64,000 nt of DNA from Promicromonospora thailandica (GTDB taxonomy: Bacteria > Actinomycetota > Actinomycetes > Actinomycetales > Cellulomonadaceae): assembly GCF_024171955.1 (NCBI RefSeq), contig NZ_JAMTCS010000001.1, positions 496,001-560,000 of the forward strand, read 5' to 3'. Positions 27,071 through 35,004 of this stretch are shown one piece after another; position 1 is the stretch's first letter; every line of letters starts with the position of its first letter. The notes under the pieces were generated by a model. It searched no databases and was not told the DNA's origin. It saw nothing but the letters and a program-made list of their open reading frames with translations. The translations under genes and the position numbers were made by a program.

Positions 27071-27113
27071 AGACACGATATATCGCGTCCTCGCCAGACA
27101 CGATATATCGCGT
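27071..27113 (-). promoter_or_regulatory. Twin palindromic operator of the DUF4097-PadR operon
   Basis: Two exact copies of AGACACGATATATCGCGT (27071-27088 and 27096-27113) stand 25 bp apart. Each has the perfect dyad CGATATATCG. They lie 22 bp before the ATG at 27049. PadR proteins bind AT-rich dyads in their own promoters, so this is the probable autoregulatory site. Confidence 0.75.
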
Positions 27114-27215
27114 TGCCGGTCCGGACAACCCCCTGCCGCTCGCCCGATGCCGGACAACCGCCGGATCTGTGGGATCATGGGCACCATTCAGTCCGTCACC
27201 TGTCAGGAGACACCC

Positions 27216-27290
27216 ATGAGCAAGCGCGGTCGCAAGCGCCGTAGCCGCAAGGGCAACGCCGCCAACCACGGCAAGCGCCCCAACGCCTGA
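27216..27290 (+). CDS. Ribosomal protein bL37 (24 residues)
   Basis: The 24-residue, very basic peptide MSKRGRKRRS...ANHGKRPNA resembles the short actinobacterial large-subunit protein bL37 seen in mycobacterial ribosome structures; the match rests on the N-terminal KRGRK and C-terminal ANHGKRPNA. AGGAG lies 7 nt upstream and a terminator hairpin follows 25 bp after the stop. It would pack on 23S rRNA. It was identified from memory of the mycobacterial homologue, without a search. Confidence 0.85.
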   Translation: MSKRGRKRRSRKGNAANHGKRPNA

Positions 27291-27315
27291 GCACAGCCTC
27301 AGGCCGTACGGCACA

Positions 27316-27354
27316 CGAAAGGGCCGGCACCCCTTGCGGGGTCCCGGCCCTTCG
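27316..27354. terminator. Terminator between bL37 and rsrA
   Basis: An imperfect hairpin (arms about 27316-27333 and 27338-27354) with a TTGC loop lies between convergent genes. It could serve both strands. Confidence 0.75.
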
Positions 27355-27386
27355 TCATGCCCGCACGCGGCGGGTCGACGGCGGCG

Positions 27387-27659
27387 CTACTTCACGACCG
27401 CCATCGTGAGCTGCTGGTGGATGCGCACCCGGAGGGTGTCCGGGGCGCGCTCGCTGCACGACCGCTTCACGAGCTGCTTCACGAGGTCCTCGACGCTCAG
27501 CTCGGCCAGGCACGGCGAGCAGTGGGCGACGTGCGCGCGCATGCGCTGCTCGTCGTCGGGCGTCATCTCGGAGTCCAGGTACTCGTACAGGTGCGTCAGC
27601 ATGTGCTGACACTCGGACTCCCCCGCCGTGTCGTGCGGAACGGGTTCGATGTTGTTCAC
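27387..27659 (-). CDS. rsrA: Mycothiol-system anti-sigma factor RsrA
   Basis: The 90-residue zinc anti-sigma factor has the redox motif H43-x3-C47-x2-C50 (HVAHCSPC) and extra cysteines C17 and C68. In Streptomyces the orthologue holds SigR under reducing conditions and releases it when the cysteines are oxidised. The GTG start overlaps the sigR stop as GTGA, which keeps the two proteins in balance. Confidence 0.93.
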   Translation of the reverse strand: MNNIEPVPHDTAGESECQHMLTHLYEYLDSEMTPDDEQRMRAHVAHCSPCLAELSVEDLVKQLVKRSCSERAPDTLRVRIHQQLTMAVVK

Positions 27660-28414
27660 TGCGCACCTCCGGGCGCCTGGCTGACGAGTCCTCGCTGGGC
27701 TGCGTAGTCGGCGAGCAGCTCGCGCAGCTGCCGACGTCCGCGGTGGAGCCGGGACATGACCGTCCCGATCGGAGTTCCCATGATCTCCGCGATCTCCTTG
27801 TAGGGGAAGCCCTCCACGTCGGCGTAGTACACGACCATCCGACGATCCTCCGGGAGCTCGGCGAGCGCCCGCTTCACATCACTGTCCGGCAGCCGGTCCA
27901 GCGCCTCGGCCTCGGCCGAGCGCAGACCCCGCGACGTGTGCGACGCCGCGCGCGCGATCTGCCAGTCCTCGACGTCCTCCGTCTGGGACTGCTGCGGCTC
28001 ACGCTGCTTCTTGCGGTAGCTGTTGATGAACGTGTTCGTGAGGATGCGGTACAGCCAGGCCTTCAGGTTGGTACCCGGCCGGTACTGGTGGAACGCGGCG
28101 AACGCCTTGGCGAACGTCTCCTGCACCAGGTCCTCGGCGTCCGCAGGGTTGCGCGTCATGCGCAGCGCCGCGGAGTAGAGCTGGTCGAGGTACTGGAGCG
28201 CGTCACGCTCGAACCGCGCGGCGCGCGCCGTAGCGTCCTCCTCGACGGGCGACCGCTCGGTGTTCTCGGCGTCCTCGGCGCCCGTGCCCTCGGCACCCTC
28301 GGCGTCCGTCTCGACGGCCGCTCCGACCTCGCTCGCGCTCGTGTCGGGGCGCGCCTCGACGTCGGCCCCGGCCTCGCCGGTGCCCTCGTTCTGCTCGCGC
28401 GAAGTATCGGTCAT
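27656..28414 (-). CDS. sigR: RNA polymerase sigma factor SigR (thiol-oxidative stress)
   Basis: The 252-residue ECF sigma factor has an acidic Glu/Ala-rich N-terminal tail (1-60). Region 2 (about 65-140) includes [17 protein letters not shown] and [17 protein letters not shown]. Region 4 (about 180-240) includes [41 protein letters not shown]. It drives the thioredoxin/mycothiol regulon. The frame is open well upstream: an ATG at 28600 would add 62 residues, like the longer SigR' form of Streptomyces. A perfect SigR-type promoter lies further upstream. rsrA follows with a 4-nt overlap. Confidence 0.95.
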   Translation of the reverse strand: MTDTSREQNEGTGEAGADVEARPDTSASEVGAAVETDAEGAEGTGAEDAENTERSPVEEDATARAARFERDALQYLDQLYSAALRMTRNPADAEDLVQETFAKAFAAFHQYRPGTNLKAWLYRILTNTFINSYRKKQREPQQSQTEDVEDWQIARAASHTSRGLRSAEAEALDRLPDSDVKRALAELPEDRRMVVYYADVEGFPYKEIAEIMGTPIGTVMSRLHRGRRQLRELLADYAAQRGLVSQAPGGAQ

Positions 28415-28669
28415 CGCAGTCGAGCCTAGCCGGGTCGGCCATCCGGCGTTCGCCAGGACCGCGGACAGACCGTCCGTCGCATCCTTCGCCGTGGCCCCCG
28501 ACCGGTCCTCGCCCAGGTGGAGGAGGTGCTGAGGTACCGCACCGAACTCCAGCGCCGCGTCCCGGACATCCCGCACGTCCGAGCCGGCCCCGTTCGTCAT
28601 ACCGGTCACCGTGTCGATCACCCTGTTCCTCACCGCATCCTTCTCGAGGCAACGCTCCACGACCGGTTC

Positions 28670-28695
28670 AACCCCCGCTCGCCCCCGGGAATTCC
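28670..28695 (-). promoter_or_regulatory. SigR-type autoregulatory promoter of sigR-rsrA
   Basis: On the - strand GGAAT (28691-28695) and GTT (28670-28672) are separated by exactly 18 nt, the known SigR/SigH consensus. It lies about 256 bp before the short sigR start and 70 bp before the alternative ATG 28600, so the induced transcript could encode the longer isoform. The 336-bp gap between sigR and the + strand gene at 28751 holds no other clear gene. Confidence 0.75.
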
Positions 28696-28750
28696 CGGTG
28701 CGGGCGGCGTCACTGCTGCGACGTGGGCCCGCATCTGCCATGGTGGGTCC

Positions 28751-29221
28751 ATGCTCCTTCGACACATCGCGCGTCCCCTTCTGGCCTCGTCGTTCATCTA
28801 CGACGGCGTGCAGGCCGCCCGGAAGCCGAGCGAGCACGTCGCCGCGGCCCGGACGGGTTCCGCGCTGGCGACCAAGGCGCTCGGCGCCGAGCCGCTCAGC
28901 GAGAAGCAGGTCGCCACGCTCGTGCGCGCGCACGGGATCGCCACCGCCACCGCCGGCACCCTGCTCGCGCTCGGCAAGGCGCCCCGCGCGTCGGCCCTCG
29001 CGCTGGCCCTGCTCACGCTGCCCCTCGCGGCCGTGAACCAGCCCTTCACGGCGCCCAAGGACGAGCGCCCGGCGCGTACCGAGCGGTTCCTGCGCAACCT
29101 GGCCTCGGTCGGGGCGGCGCTGATCGCCGGGGCCGACCTGGAGGGCCGGCCGGGTCTGTCGTGGCGCGTCCAGCAGGCCCGCGCCGCGCGCGCCGAGGTG
29201 AAGGCCGCCAAGGCCGACTGA
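28751..29221 (+). CDS. DoxX-family membrane protein
   Basis: The 156-residue protein starts [20 protein letters not shown] and has three to four hydrophobic segments (about 5-20, 60-80, 82-98 and 115-130), matching the small DoxX/SURF4-like family. Some members act with SodA and a thiosulfate sulfurtransferase in oxidative stress. Being next to the SigR locus is suggestive, but no SigR promoter on the + strand was seen. It ends 20 bp before aroA. Confidence 0.82.
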   Translation: MLLRHIARPLLASSFIYDGVQAARKPSEHVAAARTGSALATKALGAEPLSEKQVATLVRAHGIATATAGTLLALGKAPRASALALALLTLPLAAVNQPFTAPKDERPARTERFLRNLASVGAALIAGADLEGRPGLSWRVQQARAARAEVKAAKAD

Positions 29222-29229
29222 TCCCGCGA

Positions 29230-29235
29230 TAACCT
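29230..29235 (+). promoter_or_regulatory. -10 element of leaderless aroA promoter
   Basis: TAACCT ends 6 nt before the aroA ATG. No Shine-Dalgarno precedes the start. Confidence 0.55.
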
Positions 29236-29241
29236 CGGCAC

Positions 29242-30564
29242 ATGACGTCATCGACCACCGCGCCCGCCCCTGCCTGGGAGGCGCCGCTCGCCGGCGCCCC
29301 GCTGGACGCGACGGTCGAGATACCCGGCAGCAAGTCGCTCACCAACCGGCTCCTCGTGCTCGCCGCGCTGGCGGACGCACCCGGCACCCTGCGGGGCGCG
29401 CTGCGCAGCCGCGACGCCGACCTCATGATCGGCGCGCTGCGCGCGCTGGGCGCCGGCATCGCGGAGGGTGACCAGCCGAGCACGCTGCACGTGACCCCCG
29501 GTCCGGTCACCGGCGACACCGACATCGACACCGGTCTGGCCGGCACCGTGATGCGGTTCCTGCCACCGTTCGCCGCCCTCGCCGACGGCCCGGTCCGGTT
29601 CGACGGCGACGCCGCGGCCCGGGTGCGGCCCATGCTGCCGGTGCTGGCCGCCCTGCACGCGCTCGGTGTCACGGTGCACGGGCCCGACGGTGCCGACGAG
29701 GGCGAGCTGCCGGCCCATCTCCCCTTCACGGTCGAGGGCCGCGGGCACGTGGCGGGCGGCGCGGTCGACGTCGACGCGTCCCAGTCGTCGCAGTTCGTGT
29801 CCGGCCTGCTGCTGGCAGCCGCCCGGTTCGAGCGCGGCCTGACCCTGCGCCACATCGGCGCGACGCTCCCGAGCCTGCCCCACATCGAGATGACGGTGGC
29901 GACGCTGCGCGACGTCGGCGTCGAGGTCGACGACTCGCGCGACGGCATGTGGCACGTCGCGCCCGGGCCGATCGCGGCGCGCGACGTCCGGGTCGAGCCG
30001 GACCTGTCCAACGCGGCGCCGTTCCTCGCGGCCGCGCTCGTGGCCGGCGGCACGGTCCGCGTGCCGGGCTGGCCCACGATCACCACCCAGCCCGGGGCCA
30101 TGGTGCCGGAGCTGCTGGAGCGCATGGGCGGCACGTACACGCTGGCCGACGGCGTCCTGTCCGTCACGGGCACCGGCGCGGTGCACGGGATCGACGTGGA
30201 CCTGCACGCCGGCGGCGAGCTCGCGCCGACCTTCGCCGCGCTCGCCGCGCTCGCCGACAGCCCGTCCCGGCTGCGTGGCATCGCGCACCTGCGCGGGCAC
30301 GAGACGGACCGGTTGGCCGCGCTGGCCCGGGAGATCACCCGGCTCGGCGGGCAGGCCGAGGAGACCCGCGACGGGCTGGTCATCACGCCGCGGCCGCTGC
30401 GCGGCGACGTCGTGCGCACGTACGAGGACCACCGCATGGCGACGTCGGCCGCGCTGCTCGGCCTGCGCGTGCCCGGGGTCCAGGTGGAGAACGTCGCCAC
30501 CACGGGCAAGACCCTGCCCGGGTTCACCGCCATGTGGCAGCGCATGCTCGGCTCGGACGCCTGA
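29242..30564 (+). CDS. aroA: 3-phosphoshikimate 1-carboxyvinyltransferase (EPSP synthase)
   Basis: The 440-residue enzyme transfers enolpyruvyl from PEP to shikimate-3-phosphate in the shikimate pathway. Motifs are [17 protein letters not shown] (PEP/S3P lysine), [11 protein letters not shown] (the family LGNAGTxMRPL block, here L/F variant), [27 protein letters not shown] and [15 protein letters not shown] (Asp-His-Arg of the C-terminal site). The length is normal. It is followed 11 bp later by rsgA, an arrangement typical of actinobacteria near the sigR locus. Confidence 0.97.
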   Translation: MTSSTTAPAPAWEAPLAGAPLDATVEIPGSKSLTNRLLVLAALADAPGTLRGALRSRDADLMIGALRALGAGIAEGDQPSTLHVTPGPVTGDTDIDTGLAGTVMRFLPPFAALADGPVRFDGDAAARVRPMLPVLAALHALGVTVHGPDGADEGELPAHLPFTVEGRGHVAGGAVDVDASQSSQFVSGLLLAAARFERGLTLRHIGATLPSLPHIEMTVATLRDVGVEVDDSRDGMWHVAPGPIAARDVRVEPDLSNAAPFLAAALVAGGTVRVPGWPTITTQPGAMVPELLERMGGTYTLADGVLSVTGTGAVHGIDVDLHAGGELAPTFAALAALADSPSRLRGIAHLRGHETDRLAALAREITRLGGQAEETRDGLVITPRPLRGDVVRTYEDHRMATSAALLGLRVPGVQVENVATTGKTLPGFTAMWQRMLGSDA

Positions 30565-30575
30565 GGGGCGAGCCG

Positions 30576-31682
30576 ATGGGTCGGCGCGACATCCGCGACG
30601 AGTCGGACTTCCGCTCCCGTCCGTCCAAGCGCGGGTCGCGGCCGCGGACGAAGCAGCGCCCCGAGCACTCGGACGCCGTGACGGGGCTCGTCACGGGGGT
30701 GGACCGGGGGCGGTACACGCTGCTGGTGGGCGGATCCGAGACGGGTCACGGCGGCACGGTGGTCACCGCGATGAAGGCGCGCGAGCTCACCCGCACGCGC
30801 GTCGTGGTCGGCGACCGGGTGGACGTCGTGGGCGACACCTCGGGCGAGGAGGGGTCGCTCGCGCGGATCGTCCGGATCCAGGAGCGCACCTCGACCCTGC
30901 GCCGCACGGCCGACGACACCGACCCGTACGAGCGGATCGTCGTGGCCAACGCCGACCAGCTCGTGATCGTCACCGCGCTGGCCCAGCCCGAGCCGCGCAC
31001 CGGCATGATCGACCGGTGCGTCGTGGCCGCGTACGACGCCGGGATGTCGGTGCTGCTGTGCCTCACCAAGGCCGACCTGGCCTCCCCCGACGCACTGCGT
31101 GCGCTCTACGAGCCGCTCGGGGTCGAGGTCGTGGTCACCCGGCGGACGACGGCGGACGACGGCGGCGCCGGCGACCTCGGCGCCGTGGCGCTGGTCCCGG
31201 AGTCGGTCGAGGAGGTCCGCGACCGGCTGCGTGGCCTGTCGTCGGTGCTGGTGGGGCACTCCGGCGTCGGCAAGTCCACGCTGATCAACGCGCTCGTCCC
31301 CGAGGCGGGTCGCGCCACCGGCGTGGTGAACGACGTGACGGGCCGCGGCCGGCACACCTCGACGTCGGCGGTCGCGCTGCGGCTGCCCGACGGCCCGGCG
31401 ACCGACGACGACCCCGACTACGACGGCTGGGTGATCGACACCCCGGGCGTGCGGTCGTTCGGCCTGGCGCACGTCGAGGTGGCGCACCTGCTGCACGCGT
31501 TCGAGGACCTCGACGAGGTGGCGCAGGAGTGCCCGCGCGGCTGCACCCACCTGGCCGACGCCCCGGACTGCGCCCTCGACGACTGGATCGAGGCCTCTCC
31601 GGACGACGAGCGCCCGGCCCGGGAGGCGCGCCTCGCCTCGTTCCGGCGGCTGCTGACGTCGCGCACCGGCACGGACGCGTGA
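30576..31682 (+). CDS. rsgA: Ribosome small-subunit-dependent GTPase RsgA
   Basis: The 368-residue circularly permuted GTPase matures the 30S subunit. It has an OB fold (about 35-110), then permuted G motifs: G4 LTKADL, G1 GHSGVGKSTLIN, G3 DTPGVRSFG. A C-terminal zinc knuckle (CPRGCTHLADAPDC) follows. ATG 30576 has AGGGG about 9 nt upstream. It sits in a run aroA-rsgA-endonuclease V, the last junction overlapping by 4 nt. Confidence 0.95.
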   Translation: MGRRDIRDESDFRSRPSKRGSRPRTKQRPEHSDAVTGLVTGVDRGRYTLLVGGSETGHGGTVVTAMKARELTRTRVVVGDRVDVVGDTSGEEGSLARIVRIQERTSTLRRTADDTDPYERIVVANADQLVIVTALAQPEPRTGMIDRCVVAAYDAGMSVLLCLTKADLASPDALRALYEPLGVEVVVTRRTTADDGGAGDLGAVALVPESVEEVRDRLRGLSSVLVGHSGVGKSTLINALVPEAGRATGVVNDVTGRGRHTSTSAVALRLPDGPATDDDPDYDGWVIDTPGVRSFGLAHVEVAHLLHAFEDLDEVAQECPRGCTHLADAPDCALDDWIEASPDDERPAREARLASFRRLLTSRTGTDA

Positions 31683-32215
31683 CGGCGCCGCCTCAGGCGG
31701 CCGACGCGGCCCGGCTCGGCGCGGTCGACGTGCAGTACCTGGACGACGGCGGGGCACGCGCGGCGCTCGTCGTCTCCGCGCTGCCGACGTTCGCGGCGCT
31801 GACCGAGGAGCGCACCGTGCTGGTCGAGCACGTCGCGGAGTACCGGCCCGGCCGGTTCTACGAGCGCGAGCTGCCCGCCCTCGTGCAGGTGCTCTCGGGT
31901 ACCGACCCGCTGGACCTCCTGATCGTCGACGGCTACGTGGACCTCGACCCCGAGGGGAGGCCCGGCCTGGGCGCCCACGTCGCCGCGGCGGGACTCGCAC
32001 CCGTCGTGCTCGGCGTCGCCAAGACCCGGTTCCGAGCCGCTACGCACGCGACCGAGGTGCTCCGCGGGCGGTCCGCGCGGCCGCTGTACGTCACCGCGAC
32101 CGGCATGGCGCCGGCCGACGCCGCGGAGCTGGTGCGCTCGATGGCGGGCGCCGGCCGGCTGCCGGACGCCCTGCGCCGGGTGGACCGCCTGGCCCGGGGT
32201 GCCGCTCCGGCCTAG
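31679..32215 (+). CDS. nfi: Endonuclease V family protein
   Basis: The 178-residue protein matches the deoxyinosine-specific endonuclease V fold. The first-strand Asp is in GAVDVQYLD, the substrate-binding YRPGRFYERELP contains the catalytic Glu, LLIVDGYVDL holds the second Asp, and GAHVAAAGLAPVVLGVAKT completes the pattern. The enzyme nicks DNA near deaminated adenine. The GTG start overlaps the rsgA stop as GTGA, so it is coupled. It is slightly shorter than the E. coli enzyme. Confidence 0.88.
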   Translation: MTAPPQAADAARLGAVDVQYLDDGGARAALVVSALPTFAALTEERTVLVEHVAEYRPGRFYERELPALVQVLSGTDPLDLLIVDGYVDLDPEGRPGLGAHVAAAGLAPVVLGVAKTRFRAATHATEVLRGRSARPLYVTATGMAPADAAELVRSMAGAGRLPDALRRVDRLARGAAPA

Positions 32216-32245
32216 AGGTTCTGGCCTCGGCCCTCACGACGTGCC

Positions 32246-32656
32246 TCACGACTGGAGGAACATCCAGCGGTGGCCCTCCAGGTCCTCCGCGCGGTACAGC
32301 CTGCCGTAGGGCTCCTCCTCGATCCCCGAGAGCAGGCCGGCACCCGCGGCCCGTGCCCGCGCGTAGTGGGCCTCGACGTCGGTGACGTGGACCAGCACGC
32401 CGTCGATCACCCACGGCGTCGACAGCCAGGCGTCGGCCGCCGTGCAGTGCTTGCGGTGGGCCGTCGGCCCCTCGTACGACGCGAGCTCCGAGAGCATCAC
32501 CCGACCGCCACCGGCATCGAGCTCGCCGTGGGCGAGGTGGCCGTCGTCGTCCAGCCACCGTTCCGCCTCCGTGAAGCCGAAGGCCTCGATGAGCCAGTCC
32601 ATGGCGGCGGCGCCGTCCTGGTAGGACAGCATGGGGATCACTGCGGGTGCGGGCAT
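32246..32656 (-). CDS. VOC-family (glyoxalase/bleomycin-resistance-like) protein
   Basis: The 136-residue single-unit VOC protein has PMLSYQDGAAAMDWLIEAFGF at the start and YRAEDLEGHRWMFLQ at the end, the PhnB-like pattern. The ligand is unknown. A strong GAGGAGGT precedes ATG 32656. Confidence 0.9.
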   Translation of the reverse strand: MPAPAVIPMLSYQDGAAAMDWLIEAFGFTEAERWLDDDGHLAHGELDAGGGRVMLSELASYEGPTAHRKHCTAADAWLSTPWVIDGVLVHVTDVEAHYARARAAGAGLLSGIEEEPYGRLYRAEDLEGHRWMFLQS

Positions 32657-32716
32657 GACCGACCTCCTCGTTCTCGAACAAATGTACGAGTCATTCGAGG
32701 ATCTGTCGAGCGCTCC

Positions 32717-33349
32717 CTACCCGATCTGGAAGCCGAACAGCTCCACGGCCCACGGGTCCAGGCGGCCGGCCGCGGGTCCGCCGTCGGCGCCCTGCACGTC
32801 GAAGCCGAAGAACTCCGAGGCGGCCTGCCCGCCGAGCGCCAGCGGATGGAAGGGCAGCGGGTAGTCCGCACCGGCCGGCGCCGGGTGGTCCCCCGCCCAG
32901 AACGGCTCCTCGAACGCGAGCCGCTCGCCCGCGTCCTCCAGGACGCCGTCCTCCGGAGACACGCTCAGCGAGCGCACGAGCGCGCCGTCCCGCCAGACCG
33001 CGAAGGCGAACCAGTCCACGGCGCTGTGCATCGCGTGCAGGTACAGCGTGCGACCGACGCTCGCCGCGACGAGGTGCGCGGGGAGCTGGGAGGGCCGGTC
33101 GAGCATGAGCGCCTGGTCGCACAGGACGTCCACCTCGGGCGTGGACAGCGCGCACGCCCGCCCCTGGGGCGGGAACAGCGCGTCGCCGAGGTCCCACGGC
33201 TCCTCGCCGTCCGGACGGATGCGGGCGGGCGGCCACAGCAGGCCGAGCAGGTCGGCCGCACCCGCCTCGTCGGCGAACTCCGCCGCACCGGACAACCCCT
33301 CCGCCACGTCCCCGTCCGCGTACACCAGCATCGCGGTCTTGGCACCCAT
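32717..33349 (-). CDS. DUF6928-like protein of unknown function
   Basis: The 210-residue protein begins MGAKTAMLVYADGDVAEGL. It is soluble, has Trp/Phe-rich patches (VDWFAFAVWRDGALVRSLSVSPEDG), and ends in a conserved-looking DPWAVELFGFQIG. The start resembles proteins annotated DUF6928 in actinobacteria, recognised from memory only. GGGAG lies about 8 nt upstream of the ATG. No functional context was found. Confidence 0.78.
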   Translation of the reverse strand: MGAKTAMLVYADGDVAEGLSGAAEFADEAGAADLLGLLWPPARIRPDGEEPWDLGDALFPPQGRACALSTPEVDVLCDQALMLDRPSQLPAHLVAASVGRTLYLHAMHSAVDWFAFAVWRDGALVRSLSVSPEDGVLEDAGERLAFEEPFWAGDHPAPAGADYPLPFHPLALGGQAASEFFGFDVQGADGGPAAGRLDPWAVELFGFQIG

Positions 33350-33518
33350 CGTCGCTCCCGCCCTCGTTCCGTGCGTGTCTCCAGCGTGCACCCTCGGCGC
33401 CCTGCCCGACGCCGCACACGAGGGTACGGCCACCCACCCACACCGCCACCGCGCGGTCCCAGCGGACGGACCCCGCGCCCTGGCACACGGGCGGGCCCGG
33501 ACACGGCAGACTGAGCAC

Positions 33519-34073
33519 ATGCGTATCTACGTGCCCGCCACGCTCGACGAGCTCGACGCCGTCACCCATGCTCCCGACGCCGCCCGCTGGACGATCGCTC
33601 CGCGCCGCGCGCACGCCGTCACGAAGGAGCTCGAGGCCGCGCTCCCCGAGGAGGACGCCGAGAGCCTCGAGTACGTGGCCGCGCTGAACGCCGCGGACGA
33701 CTCCCTCGCCCTGATCGCCGGGCGCGCCGACGCGCCGCACCAGCGCGTGATCATCACGGTGGAGGTCCCGGACGCGGTCGTCGCGCCGGCCGACGGCGAC
33801 GTCCCGGACGACGACGACCCGGTGGCCTCCGAGATCCAGGTCACCGGCACGGTGGAGGGCGTCGCGATCGTCTGCGTGCACGTCGACGAGCCGGACGCGG
33901 CGACGGACATCGCCGACGTCCTGGCGGCGGCGGACGAGGAGAGCGACAGCGAGGACGTCTCCGGCGTCAACGAGGAGGCCGAGTCGGCGCTCGACGAGGC
34001 CCTGCAGCGGGTCACGGACCGCGACCTGCTCTGGTACGACTGGAGCGAGATCAAGAACGTCCCGCGGGCCTGA
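33519..34073 (+). CDS. DUF6912-like protein of unknown function
   Basis: The 184-residue acidic protein starts MRIYVPATLDELDAV, a pattern seen in actinobacterial DUF6912 proteins. It has a Asp/Glu-rich middle and ends with TDRDLLWYDWSEI. No catalytic motif was found. ATG 33519 follows CAGACT by 6 nt, the leaderless geometry. It converges on hisN with a strong hairpin in between. Confidence 0.82.
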   Translation: MRIYVPATLDELDAVTHAPDAARWTIAPRRAHAVTKELEAALPEEDAESLEYVAALNAADDSLALIAGRADAPHQRVIITVEVPDAVVAPADGDVPDDDDPVASEIQVTGTVEGVAIVCVHVDEPDAATDIADVLAAADEESDSEDVSGVNEEAESALDEALQRVTDRDLLWYDWSEIKNVPRA

Positions 34074-34080
34074 CCCGGGC

Positions 34081-34129
34081 GACGGGGCCCGGCCCCTGTG
34101 GGCCGGGCCCCCGTGGGCCGGGCCCCGTC
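34081..34129. terminator. Bidirectional terminator between the DUF6912-like gene and hisN
   Basis: Two 15-bp arms (34081-34095 and 34115-34129) pair perfectly, and the left arm can also pair with an internal copy of the GGGCCGGGCC core. The hairpin overlaps the hisN stop codon. Confidence 0.75.
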
Positions 34130-34922
34130 AGGCCAGGTACTCCAGCGCTGCCGCGTGCAGCCTGCCGTTCGTGGCGATCGCGTTCCCGCCCCACGGCCCA
34201 GGAGTGCCGTCGAGGGCGGTGAACGTGCCGCCCGCCTCGGTGACGATCGGCACGAGCGCGGCCATGTCGTACACCTCGAGCTCGGGCTCGGCGGCGATGT
34301 CCACGGCCCCGTCGGCGACGAGCATGTACGACCAGAAGTCCCCGTACCCGCGGGTGCGGGCGCAGGCCCGGGTGAGATCGAGGAACCCGTCGAGCGAGCC
34401 GCGCTCCTCCCAGCCGCCGATGGAGGCGTAGCTGAACGAGGCGTCCGCGACGTCGGACACGCCGGACACGGACATCCGGGTCGCGGACGCCAGCGACTTG
34501 CCGGTCCACGCCCCCGAACCCTTCGCGGCCCACCAGCGCCGGCCGAGCGCGGGGGCGCTGACCAGGCCGACCACGACCTCCTCGCCGTCCGCCAGGGCGA
34601 TCAGGGTGGCCCAGACGGGCACGCCACGGACGAAGTTCTTGGTGCCGTCGATGGGGTCCACGATCCAGCGGCGCGCGCCGTTGCCCGCCGAGCCGTACTC
34701 CTCCCCGACGATGGCGTCGCGCGTCCGGGCCCGGGCCAGCTGGCCGCGGATGAAGTCCTCCGCGGCGCGGTCGGCGTCCGACACCGGCGTGAGGTCCGGC
34801 TTGGTCTCGACCTTGAGGTCCAGCGCCCGGAACCGCGACATGGTGATGGAGTCGACCTGGTCGGCGATCACGTGCGCCAGACGGAGGTCGTCGGCGTAGT
34901 TGTCCTTCGTCATGGCGGCCAC
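34128..34922 (-). CDS. hisN: Inositol-monophosphatase family protein, probably histidinol-phosphatase
   Basis: The 264-residue Mg2+-dependent phosphatase shows metal motif I DLTPVSDADRAAEDF, GEEYG (metal Glu), WIVDPIDGTKNFVRG (the DPxDGT core) and YDMAALVPIVTEAGG at the C-terminal metal site. This subgroup is the HisN-type histidinol-phosphatase of actinobacteria; inositol phosphatase is the alternative. GTG 34922 is chosen because TAGGTT (34929-34934) ends 6 nt before it; ATG 34913 is possible. Confidence 0.9.
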   Translation of the reverse strand: MAAMTKDNYADDLRLAHVIADQVDSITMSRFRALDLKVETKPDLTPVSDADRAAEDFIRGQLARARTRDAIVGEEYGSAGNGARRWIVDPIDGTKNFVRGVPVWATLIALADGEEVVVGLVSAPALGRRWWAAKGSGAWTGKSLASATRMSVSGVSDVADASFSYASIGGWEERGSLDGFLDLTRACARTRGYGDFWSYMLVADGAVDIAAEPELEVYDMAALVPIVTEAGGTFTALDGTPGPWGGNAIATNGRLHAAALEYLA

Positions 34923-35004
34923 GGGCACAACCTAGCGCCGTACAGCACGTCCGTGCCGGAGGGCCGCGCCGGGCGGGCAGATTGTGCCGGGCCGGTCCGG
35001 TCGC

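Noticed and set aside
29046-32000. A long - strand frame opposite aroA, rsgA and endonuclease V
   Set aside because: All three + strand genes have clear catalytic motifs. The reverse frame gives only Arg/Ser/Pro-rich sequence.
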